Assembly (NCBI GenBank): GCA_021780095.1
Contig: JAJXZK010000290.1
Coordinates: 1-5,919, forward strand
DNA from: Acidobacteriota bacterium
GTDB taxonomy: Bacteria > Acidobacteriota > Terriglobia > Terriglobales > Acidobacteriaceae
Length of the DNA: 5,919 bases
Direction of reading: 5' to 3'
Part shown: piece after piece, positions 1 to 4,959 of the stretch
How the letters are laid out: the number at the start of each line of letters is the position of its first letter
Position numbering within the stretch: position 1 is the first letter of the stretch
Notes under the pieces: generated by a model
Seen by the model: the letters and a program-made list of their open reading frames with translations, nothing else
What the model was told of the DNA's origin: nothing
The model's database searches: none
Translations under genes and position numbers: made by a program

Positions 1-353
1 ACGAGCGAGGAGACGTTTGACGGATCTGCGTCCCCGTAGCCGACGAATCCTTTCGAGCCGGGTGACTTGTAAACCGTAGCCTTGAAGACCCAGCGGTTCG
101 CGGCGCTATCCGACAGATGACGCTGCAGGGAGGTCGTGATGCCGACACAGCGACGGCGTTGGGCCAGCCGGAGAAGGCCGGCATGGGTGACGTACCACTT
201 GCCGTCGAGGATCAGGAGATCCCCGGCAGCCACCGAGAATCCGTACTGTTTAATCAGTTCTCTTAAACTCCGCATCGTAGTGGTTGGAATCTCGCCCCAC
301 AAAACGCGTGCTAATCTGACCCCAGAACGAACCGCCTCAATTCCTTTTGCCAA
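1..353 (-). CDS. Unknown protein, 3'-truncated by window edge, TTG start; possible Rad52/ERF-like
   Basis: The frame is open for 117 codons on the minus strand and runs off the left edge, so the end of the gene is not seen. I chose TTG at 353-351 because AGGAGG at 364-359 sits 5 nt upstream, and the frame between it and the first ATG (275-273, residue 27) reads as normal protein. Visible parts are an N-terminal helical stretch with RSLRELIKQYG (residues 28-38), then LILDGKWYVTHAGLLRLAQR (47-66) and RWVFKATVYKSPGSKGFVGY (87-106), followed at once by GDADPSNVSSL. I recall similar uncharacterised proteins from Acidobacteriota. The GFVGYGDADPSNV stretch resembles the core of Rad52/ERF-type single-strand annealing proteins, but the region that would decide this lies outside the window, so that function is only a guess. 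It is divergent from the ribbon-helix-helix gene and shares its control region. The gene is real with good confidence; its function is unassigned. Confidence 0.75.
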   Translation of the reverse strand, partial: MAKGIEAVRSGVRLARVLWGEIPTTTMRSLRELIKQYGFSVAAGDLLILDGKWYVTHAGLLRLAQRRRCVGITTSLQRHLSDSAANRWVFKATVYKSPGSKGFVGYGDADPSNVSSL

Positions 354-475
354 ATGACCCTCCTCGATTCTCGATGGGCATCCATGGTCATCCATAGGAT
401 GACATTCGTGATATGATTTGTCAAGACCTGTTTTTAAAGAAAAAGTCGTGCGATGAGTGTTAGAATTCGCTGGCA
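354..475. promoter_or_regulatory. Divergent intergenic control region
   Basis: This 122-bp spacer separates the leftward TTG-start gene from the rightward ribbon-helix-helix gene. On the minus strand a perfect TTGACA -35 box lies at 424-419, followed by a 17-bp spacer and a weak CATCCT -10 box at 401-396. This would start transcription near 389 and give a leader of about 35 nt. The sequence is clearly richer in A+T than the flanking genes. No equally good promoter is visible for the plus-strand gene: TTGTCA at 418-423 has no matching -10 at the usual distance. The promoter call rests on box matches by eye. Confidence 0.4.
387..403. promoter_or_regulatory. 17-bp palindrome, candidate operator
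   Basis: GTCATCC-ATA-GGATGAC is a perfect 7-bp inverted repeat with a 3-bp centre. A further CATCCAT half-site copy lies just to the left (379-385), repeated at 389-395. The palindrome covers the proposed -10 box (401-396) and start point of the leftward gene, the usual place for a repressor site. Ribbon-helix-helix proteins bind such short dyads as dimers and often regulate the adjacent promoter, so the product of the gene at 476-676 is the natural candidate ligand. The binding is inferred; the symmetry is seen directly. Confidence 0.4.
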
Positions 476-676
476 ATGGCAAAGGACACAAGGCTGACAT
501 TCCGCGTTGGTTCAGATCTGAAGAAGAACCTAGAGGCTATCGCCGCGACTGAGGGCCGCAGCGTGGCGCAGATCTGTGAGGCTTTTTTGAAGGCCGGATC
601 AGAGGCCTACAAGAAGAAGGGACCCGCGTACCTGCAGCAACTCCTCTCCCGGACCAAGAGTCACGGTTCCTCCTGA
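476..676 (+). CDS. Small ribbon-helix-helix (CopG/Arc-type) DNA-binding protein
   Basis: The product has 66 residues, a normal size for a one-domain ribbon-helix-helix regulator. DTRLTFRV (residues 4-11) has the alternating pattern of the N-terminal beta strand that enters the DNA major groove in this fold. SDLKKNLEAIAATEG (13-27) fits helix A, and RSVAQICEAFLKAGSEAY (28-45) fits the turn and helix B, with the small residue of the turn before a hydrophobic helix. The tail (46-66) is lysine-rich and may be flexible. The ATG at 476 has only a weak Shine-Dalgarno sequence upstream, and no better in-frame start is visible. The gene is transcribed away from the leftward gene at 353, and a palindrome lies between them, so it may regulate that promoter or its own. 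It could also be an orphan antitoxin, but no toxin gene follows. A partial copy of its 3' half lies at 935-1037. Confidence 0.75.
   Translation: MAKDTRLTFRVGSDLKKNLEAIAATEGRSVAQICEAFLKAGSEAYKKKGPAYLQQLLSRTKSHGSS
574..676 (+). repeat. Direct repeat, left copy (3' half of small gene)
   Basis: This is the parent side of the 103-bp direct repeat whose other copy is at 935-1037. Both copies are on the plus strand. Recombination between them would remove exactly 361 bp while keeping an intact small gene with a variant C-terminal tail. Confidence 0.85.
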
Positions 677-934
677 ACGGAACACCAGTCTGAACACTCC
701 CGCGCAACCAAAGCGTTTCGAAGAACTCTCCACGAGGAATTCCGTGGAGTGACCGCAATCCGCACTGGCCGTTCTTGTTTTACAGAATGCGCAGTCCGCA
801 AAATAAGAATTGACTCCGAGGGGTCTTGTTTTGCCAGGATTTGATAAGCTGGAGGAAAATCGCCATCCTGCCAATCTCTCCCGTCGCCAGTTCTGACTTT
901 CCTTTATGGGTTGATTTGAAGACCCCGGAGCAAC
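677..934. other. Spacer without convincing gene between gene and its 3' copy
   Basis: No start with a ribosome binding site and no recognisable protein is seen on either strand. The only structure noted is a 7-bp inverted repeat, CTCCACG (728-734) with CGTGGAG (743-749), around an 8-nt loop containing GAATTC. It is not followed by a T-run, so a Rho-independent terminator is not supported. Open frames on the minus strand here are antisense shadows of the small gene and lack sensible start sites. Confidence 0.5.
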
Positions 935-1037
935 CTGTGAGGCTTTTTTGAAGGCCGGATCAGAGGCCTACAAGAAGAAGGGACCGGCCTACCTGCAGCA
1001 ACTCCTCTCCCAGCACATGGGTCACGAATCCTCCTGA
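915..1037 (+). pseudogene. 3' fragment copy of the ribbon-helix-helix gene
   Basis: Bases 935-1037 match 574-676 without any gap at 94 of 103 positions (counted by eye), at a constant offset of 361 bp, including the TGA stop. The copy covers residues 34-66 of the parent: helix B and the tail. Similarity stops abruptly at 935. Upstream in the same frame there is a TGA at 912-914 and no start codon, so the fragment cannot be expressed alone. The two changes in the helix region (CCC GCG to CCG GCC) are silent, whereas the tail has five amino-acid changes (R to Q, T to H, K to M, S to G, G to E). This is more like the remnant of a diverged paralogue that was once functional than a recent copying event. 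Confidence 0.85.
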
Positions 1038-1044
1038 AAGTAGT

Positions 1045-1071
1045 ACCCCAGCGAAAAGCCCGGGGTTGTTG
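1045..1071 (+). terminator. Possible weak terminator hairpin
   Basis: ACCCC (1045-1049) pairs with GGGGT (1062-1066). GC at 1051-1052 can pair with GC at 1058-1059 around a GAAAA loop, and TGTTG follows. It starts 7 nt after the stop of the fragment copy. The stem is short and the T-run poor. If real, it would be a terminator that travelled with the 3' end of the lost paralogue. Confidence 0.25.
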
Positions 1072-1295
1072 AATTGCTGGCCATTTGAAGAACTGAACGT
1101 TCGATTGCGGAACCTGACGCCCGTCTGAAATCCCCCCTTTGGGCAGCCGGCGAATTGAAATGTTTACGTAGATGGTGCCGTGGCGACCACCTCACTCTTC
1201 CTGTTAGTCTGCCAACGGAAGGCGCAAATCGGGCATTGGCCGTGTGCGCGGACGGCGCGACGTTCCACGCCCGAAGACAATTCAGAGGAGGCAAC
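1072..1295. other. Spacer without convincing gene
   Basis: No protein with a plausible start and family resemblance is seen. The plus-strand frame of the next gene is open back to an ATG at 1155, but that start has no Shine-Dalgarno sequence. The residues before the ATG at 1296 are Arg- and Cys-rich, as in non-coding high-GC sequence. This stretch therefore probably holds the leader and promoter of the gene at 1296. I could not pick out a confident -35/-10 pair. Confidence 0.4.
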
Positions 1296-1703
1296 ATGGC
1301 ACGTACGGGTGCCCGCCACGGGGCTGGAAATGGACAGTCCGAACTTGGTCGGCAGACCAAGTCGTCGCCCAACGGATCGGCTGCAATCAGCTACACGGAT
1401 CTGACGGATTTGCCTGTTCCACGCATGGAACCAGAGTTCGCGGGGAAGCTGAAGCAAAAGCCTGGCCCTCGGGTGACGTCGCGCGAATACACCGAAAGGT
1501 GTTTCAGTCTAAAGGCACAGTTGGTACTGGCCGCTGGTCACAGAAAAGAGCCCTGGGCGCTTGAAGCGATGGCCCAGCCTGCTTTGCCGTCAACGCGTCC
1601 GGGTGCCGGTTGGGTCGAGCATTTTGGCTTTGCTGAATATGCGAAGAATGACCAACAAGGCTTTAGACGATTGTTACGCCGTCGATTTGGATTTGAGGAC
1701 TAA
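1296..1703 (+). CDS. Unknown 135-residue protein
   Basis: I do not recognise this protein. The start at 1296 is chosen because AGAGGAGG (1284-1291) lies 4 nt upstream; the alternative ATG at 1155 would add 47 unlikely residues and has no ribosome binding site. The N-terminal 30 residues are Gly/Ser/Asn-rich and look disordered. A middle segment, LTDLPVPRMEPEFAGKLKQK (36-55), is followed by VTSREYTERCFSLKAQLVLA (60-79), probably helical. The end is basic (FRRLLRRRFGFED, 123-135). There is no signal peptide and no membrane segment. It lies 72 bp upstream of the 315-residue gene, on the same strand, so the two may be co-transcribed, though the second has its own strong ribosome site. Overlapping frames on both strands are also long here, as is common in GC-rich DNA, so the main support is the ribosome site. 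Confidence 0.5.
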   Translation: MARTGARHGAGNGQSELGRQTKSSPNGSAAISYTDLTDLPVPRMEPEFAGKLKQKPGPRVTSREYTERCFSLKAQLVLAAGHRKEPWALEAMAQPALPSTRPGAGWVEHFGFAEYAKNDQQGFRRLLRRRFGFED

Positions 1704-1775
1704 GCACGAAAGCGTGTTCGATTTGCAAAAGCCCACGTGCATTTCACCAACAGAGAAATGGAGGAATCTTACAAC

Positions 1776-2723
1776 ATGGCCAAAGGCAGAAAGCAAGGAA
1801 CCACCGATGAGAACACTCTCGTTCGGAGGCGCGGTGGCCCACGCACTCCGGCGGGCAAGAAGAGAAGCAGATTGAATGCCGTGAAATACGGGATTTTTTC
1901 AAGTGTTCAGTTACTTCTCGAAGGCCAGTCCCGTGAGGAGTACGAATCTTTCCTCAATAGAATGCATGAGTCGCTCCAGCCTGTGGGTGAGCTCGAGTAT
2001 TCCCTCGTCGACAAGTTGGCCACGACCATGTGGCAGCAGCGCCATCTGCTCATCGCCGAGGCAGGGGAAACCCTCAAGCAGGATGAATTTGCGCAGTTGG
2101 ATTTCACATTGAGACAGAAACAGGAAGCCGACGAGTTAGTTGCAAGCCTGCCACCTAAACCGCGCAACATCGACGAAATATTGCTCAACCCAGTTCGTGG
2201 ATTGTTCTGGTACGTCAACAATCCCTACATCCTGGATCGGGTCCTAGAAGCACTGGCTCGGGCGCGTGACGCAGTCGTGGCGGACGGCCTTTCGTCACTT
2301 GAGGCCTGGACGGCCCTGCGCATGGTCTACGGCGATGATGGTCGAGAACATCTCTGTTTCACTCTATTCGACTATTTTAAAGTTTGGGTCTGTACGGCGG
2401 AAGCGTCTGAAGAGGGGCGCCAGAAGGAGGGCTACCGAACCCCTGAGCAATGCAAGGAAAGCTTCTTGCGATTCCTCGATCAGCAGGTGGAATTGCTCGA
2501 GAGGAAAAAGAAAGCGGCTGGCGCAGTTGAGGCCCGCCGGTTCAAGTTGGAAAAGTTCAGTCAGATTATCCCCGACGGGGCAGCCCTCGATAAATTCCTG
2601 CGGTATCGAGCGAGCCTCGAGCGCTCCTTCGACCGCACTCTCAGCCAACTCGAACGGCTCCAGCGGATGCGGCTCGGTCAGGCCGTGCCGCCGCCGTTGA
2701 AGGTCGAGCTATCGAGGAACTGA
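1776..2723 (+). CDS. Recurrent soil-bacterial protein of unknown function (GPRTPAGK...NAVKYG family)
   Basis: The product has 315 residues. I chose ATG 1776 (MAKGRKQG) because GGAGGA at 1760-1765 lies 10 nt upstream; an ATG at 1737 would add 13 residues with no ribosome site. The N-terminus is basic and carries GGPRTPAGKKRSRLNAVKYG (20-39), a motif I recall from many uncharacterised Acidobacteriota, Planctomycetes and Verrucomicrobia proteins. Next comes a helical segment with an E-Y/L-V-LAxxxWxxxR pattern (about 73-90), as in those families. The C-terminal 40 residues (RYRASLERSFDRTLSQLERL, then QRMRLGQAVPPPLK) form another hallmark: an amphipathic helix ending in VPPP. There is no signal peptide, membrane segment or enzyme motif that I can identify. 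Related genes occur in several copies per genome, as far as I recall, often in variable regions, but their role is unknown. Its 3' end is copied at 3172-3231. Confidence 0.85.
   Translation: MAKGRKQGTTDENTLVRRRGGPRTPAGKKRSRLNAVKYGIFSSVQLLLEGQSREEYESFLNRMHESLQPVGELEYSLVDKLATTMWQQRHLLIAEAGETLKQDEFAQLDFTLRQKQEADELVASLPPKPRNIDEILLNPVRGLFWYVNNPYILDRVLEALARARDAVVADGLSSLEAWTALRMVYGDDGREHLCFTLFDYFKVWVCTAEASEEGRQKEGYRTPEQCKESFLRFLDQQVELLERKKKAAGAVEARRFKLEKFSQIIPDGAALDKFLRYRASLERSFDRTLSQLERLQRMRLGQAVPPPLKVELSRN
2644..2703 (+). repeat. Direct repeat, left copy (3' end of 315-residue gene)
   Basis: This 60-bp segment encodes QLERLQRMRLGQAVPPPLK and matches 3172-3231 without gaps at 54 of 60 positions (by eye), at an offset of 528 bp and in the same orientation. 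The match ends shortly before the stop codon of the parent gene. Confidence 0.85.
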
Positions 2724-3171
2724 AGTTCGGTTGGGCGATGTTGGTGCCGGGCGGGGAGCCGACCCTGTGCTCCGCCCGGCGCTCCGTCCGCAGCAGAGAT
2801 CTGGGACCGACCCGGCAGGAAGTTCTCCCCGGGGCTTGGGCAGCGGCCGCGTTCGAAAGGCCGCGCGACTACCTGCGCGCTTTTCCGGGCGAGCCTTTGA
2901 TGACGGACGACTACGAAGAGGCGGCCGTTGTCATAATCATTGTCGGCGGGCCGCCATTGCGGGGTCCGTGGGCGATTTTTACGACCGACTCGGGTTTTGG
3001 GCGTTACGCCAAGCAGTTTTCTCTTCAACTTTATGAGCCCCGACCGCTCCGGCGGTAGGCCCGAACCGCTGGTCACAAGCCGAAGGAAAACCAAATTACA
3101 AAACGAACTCGGTCATCAAGCGCAAAATACAGAACTTAGTCAAAATCCCGGCTCTGAAATATGCAACTTGG
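2724..3171. other. Long spacer without convincing gene
   Basis: Several overlapping frames of around 100 codons are open on both strands, but none has a good ribosome binding site or a recognisable product, so I call none of them a gene. One structure is clear: a GC-rich hairpin at 2746-2780, listed separately. The right part (about 3085-3160) is noticeably richer in A than the left, which suggests a patchwork origin. The frame of the 3' copy at 3172-3231 stays open leftward to an ATG at 2940, but the added residues resemble no part of the 315-residue protein. Confidence 0.45.
2746..2780. terminator. GC-rich hairpin downstream of the 315-residue gene
   Basis: GCCGGGCGG-GG-AGC (2746-2759) pairs with GCTCCGCCCGGC (2769-2780): 12 base pairs with a 2-nt bulge and a 9-nt loop. 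It begins 22 nt after the stop codon, where a terminator is expected. No T-run follows, so it is not a classic Rho-independent terminator. It could block exonucleases at the mRNA 3' end or be a REP-like repeat. Confidence 0.45.
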
Positions 3172-3242
3172 GCCAGCTCGAACGGCTCCAGCGGATGCGG
3201 CTTGGCCAGCCGGTGCCGCCTCCGTTGAAGGCTGTTTCGTAG
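3172..3242 (+). pseudogene. 3' fragment copy of a 315-residue-family gene
   Basis: Bases 3172-3231 repeat 2644-2703 with six differences and encode QLERLQRMRLGQPVPPPLK, followed by AVS and a TAG at 3240-3242. Four of the six differences are silent (CAA/CAG, CTC/CTT, GGT/GGC, CCG/CCT); the other two fall in a single codon (Ala to Pro). Such a bias is expected if the copy descends from a paralogue that was itself under selection, rather than from recent duplication of the neighbour. The remaining 290 or so codons of such a gene are absent upstream. The fragment has no start of its own. Confidence 0.8.
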
Positions 3243-3556
3243 AACTGATAAGAACGAACGCGCCATCTCGCTCGCACCCCCGAGACGCATGGTAGCCCGC
3301 CAAGGCATACGAAGGAAGTGCCACCTCGGCTCGTGGATGCGCACCGTTCACTAGCAGACCGCATATTAACTTACGAAGCGAGGCACTTTAGCGCTCTGGG
3401 CCGTGGATACGGAGGTGAGTTTCCCTGTGCGCGAACAGTTGCGCGCGGCAACGAGGTAATCGCCATACGGGCAGCCACGCCAGAAAACGTCGCTGGATCG
3501 GGCGCTGTCTGTGAGTTAGCTGAAGAGAGTCGTGTGCGTCTAACGTACAGTCAACC
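3243..3556. other. Spacer without convincing gene
   Basis: A plus-strand frame opening with GTG at 3318 runs to 3701, but it ends antisense inside the well-supported minus-strand gene at 3557-3796 and resembles nothing I know. A GCGC-bounded imperfect dyad (GCGCGAACAGTTGCGC, 3429-3444) is seen. No terminator with a T-run is visible for either flanking gene. Confidence 0.4.
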
Positions 3557-3796
3557 TTACGCCGCCTTTTCCTTCTTGATCTTCGCCCACCTCGCCCGCT
3601 GTGCCGCCGCGATTCTCTTTCGTGCGGCAGCCGACATCTTCCGCCGACGTTTTGGGCCTCGCGCAGGCTGTCCCTTGGATTCATTGACCGCCAACTTCTG
3701 AAGTGCACGAAGAGCATCCTCCAGCCGTGCAAGCTCCGTTTTCGCACGATCGCGTTCAGCCCGCACGCCCTCGATCATCCGACTGATGTCGGTCAT
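3557..3796 (-). CDS. Small coiled-coil protein with basic C-terminal SAAARKRIAAAQRARWAK motif
   Basis: The product has 79 residues. ATG at 3796-3794 is preceded by AAGGGAGG, whose 3' end is 3 nt from the start, a strong though close ribosome site. Residues 4-36 (ISRMIEGVRAERDRAKTELA, then RLEDALRALQKLA) have heptad-like spacing of Ile, Leu and Val with charged residues between, typical of a short coiled coil and hence a dimer. Residues 45-79 are highly basic: ARGPKRRRKM, then SAAARKRIAAAQRARWAKIK. This tail recurs, as I recall, in many small hypothetical proteins of Acidobacteriota and other soil bacteria and could bind nucleic acid. No membrane or export signal is present. The layout (dimerising N-terminus, basic C-terminus) invites comparison with small nucleoid proteins, but that is inference. 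It is alone on its strand; the next minus-strand gene upstream ends 286 bp away. Confidence 0.75.
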   Translation of the reverse strand: MTDISRMIEGVRAERDRAKTELARLEDALRALQKLAVNESKGQPARGPKRRRKMSAAARKRIAAAQRARWAKIKKEKAA

Positions 3797-4082
3797 ACGC
3801 CTCCCTTTTCACGCTGATCTCAAGATCGCTTGGCTCTTCGCCAGGCACCAATGCACAGCATAGTACGACATTAAGGATAGACTTGGACCTTCGGGCCACG
3901 AGCCAGAGGCGACGATTTGTCTGAGGTGTACCAAAAACCCATCTCCGGCCGCATCCGTATGTAGCTGAACGCGCGAGGCATGAAACGACGGGTGTGCGTG
4001 TGCCCAAAAAGAGGTGTTTCCTGAAGATCATCCAAACGCTCAGTGCGTTCCGCTGCGACACAGTCTCCAACGAATGGGCCCA
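3797..4082. other. Leader/spacer between the small basic protein and the chimeric ORF
   Basis: No gene is visible. A TACTAT box on the minus strand near 3865 could be a -10 element for the downstream small gene, but no matching -35 is evident. GATCT-CA-AGATC (3818-3829) is a short perfect inverted repeat near the translation start. Neither signal is strong. Confidence 0.3.
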
Positions 4083-4826
4083 CTATTGCAGCTTGGCGTA
4101 TTCGGCTTTGGCTTGCTGGAGGATGGGGATGTTGGGATCGGCGTGCTGCCAGAGGGCGAGGAAATCCTGGTAAGCCTTGCGGGAGCCGGATTTATCTCCC
4201 GAAAGCGCACGAGAACGCGCGAGGTCCAAATTGGCCAGAGGAGCGATCATTTCGTTTTGCACGACGCCAAGGTGGTCGAGGATTTTTTGGAATTCGGCTG
4301 CGGCCTGCGCGCCTTGATGTGCTGCCAGGTACGCCCGCCCTCGCACATAGACTGGATAGAGATTCAGTGAAATCCTCTCCGCTGCGATCCCGAGTTCATA
4401 CGGCGAACTTGCCTGCAAATCGGTGATGGCCTTGGCAGGTGCCTTCTCGCCAAGGGCAATGGCCGCGTGAATCGTCGGCAGGTAATTGAATTGCGCGACA
4501 GTATCTTCCAGGAACCGCTTTGCCAGATCGTCGGAGAGCTGCTGGGCCTGGGCCACGTCGCCGGCAAGCGCCAAGGCCACTTCCATTCGGATTTCCCGTG
4601 CCGGTCCTCGCTCGGCCACCAGACGCTTCAGCCGCTGGTTCTCGCCCTCCAGTTGCCGCGGGCGCTGCGCCTCACTCACGCTCATCCCACCGTACTTGGC
4701 CTTCCAGGCGTAGATCGTGTGCTTGGAAACGCCGAGTTCGCGGCCAACGTCGGCCGCCGTGCGCCCGGCCTCGAGCTGCTTGAGCGCCCCGATCATCTCC
4801 ACTTCGCTGAACACCCGCTTCGCCAT
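4083..4826 (-). CDS. Chimeric ORF: IS3-family OrfA helix-turn-helix fused to kinase-type TPR tail
   Basis: The 247-codon frame has two origins. Residues 1-72 are the N-terminal half of an IS3-family transposase OrfA: MIGALKQLEAGRTAADVGRE and LGVSKHTIYAWKAKYGG form the DNA-binding helix-turn-helix, and SEAQRPRQLEGENQRLKRLV the start of the leucine zipper. From about residue 73 the sequence becomes the C-terminal tetratricopeptide tail of an acidobacterial serine/threonine protein kinase, with landmarks LPTIHAAIAL (116-125), SPYELG, LYPVYVRGRAYLAA (156-169), AAAEFQKILDH (175-185) and the family's normal ending, NIPILQQAKAEYAKLQ. The kinase domain, transmembrane part and first repeats are missing, as are the rest of OrfA, its frameshift site and OrfB. 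ATG 4826 has GGAGGAGGG three nt upstream. The frame is open across the junction and the whole 175-residue tail. A Pro replaces the usual Leu in the zipper, hinting at decay of dimerisation. It is either a degenerate deletion product or a new HTH-TPR protein. Confidence 0.85.
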   Translation of the reverse strand: MAKRVFSEVEMIGALKQLEAGRTAADVGRELGVSKHTIYAWKAKYGGMSVSEAQRPRQLEGENQRLKRLVAERGPAREIRMEVALALAGDVAQAQQLSDDLAKRFLEDTVAQFNYLPTIHAAIALGEKAPAKAITDLQASSPYELGIAAERISLNLYPVYVRGRAYLAAHQGAQAAAEFQKILDHLGVVQNEMIAPLANLDLARSRALSGDKSGSRKAYQDFLALWQHADPNIPILQQAKAEYAKLQ

Positions 4827-4889
4827 TTTCCCTCCTCCGCAAACCCGAAAATCATATATCCTCGTGCGCAGAATGAGGGGAGCAGGTCA
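4611..4889 (-). mobile_element. 5' remnant of an IS3-family insertion sequence
   Basis: The OrfA part begins at 4826. Upstream of it the minus strand reads TGACCTGCTCCCCTCA from 4889 to 4874. This begins with the TG dinucleotide of IS3-family ends and resembles terminal repeats I recall from this family, so 4889 is a probable left end of the element. About 280 bp remain. The element is cut near codon 72 of OrfA (about 4611), where kinase-derived sequence starts. The right end, OrfB with its DDE triad, and the target-site duplication cannot be found in the window, so it cannot transpose by itself. Confidence 0.65.
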
Positions 4890-4959
4890 ACTTCATGCCA
4901 ACCGCCCAGCAAAGCGCGTCTTCATTTCCTTGCCTGGCGCAACCGAAACCACAGCAGGC

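Noticed and set aside
136..357. Open plus-strand frame of 73 codons
   Set aside because: It is antisense to the better supported leftward gene, has no ribosome site, and has an Arg/Ser/Pro-rich composition typical of a shadow frame.
728..749. Hairpin CTCCACG/CGTGGAG as terminator of the small gene
   Set aside because: It starts 52 bp past the stop, has only 7 base pairs and is not followed by a T-run.
476..1037. Toxin-antitoxin pair with the ribbon-helix-helix protein as antitoxin
   Set aside because: No toxin-like gene follows; the downstream sequence is only a fragment copy of the same gene.
574..1037. CRISPR-like or tandem repeat array
   Set aside because: There are only two copies, they are gene 3' ends, and there is no regular spacer structure.
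1022..1457. Minus-strand frames of about 100 codons opposite the 135-residue gene
   Set aside because: They have no Shine-Dalgarno sequence before their starts and no recognisable product; the plus-strand start at 1296 has a clear ribosome site.
2678..3094. Minus-strand frame of 138 codons (and plus-strand frames at 2731 and 2738)
   Set aside because: It overlaps the end of the 315-residue gene antisense, lacks a good start site, and the product looks like random high-GC translation. The plus-strand frames have only poor ribosome sites.
3318..3701. Plus-strand frame of 127 codons from GTG
   Set aside because: Its second half is antisense to the small basic protein, whose start site and motif are convincing. 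The first half resembles no known family, though a decayed gene cannot be excluded.
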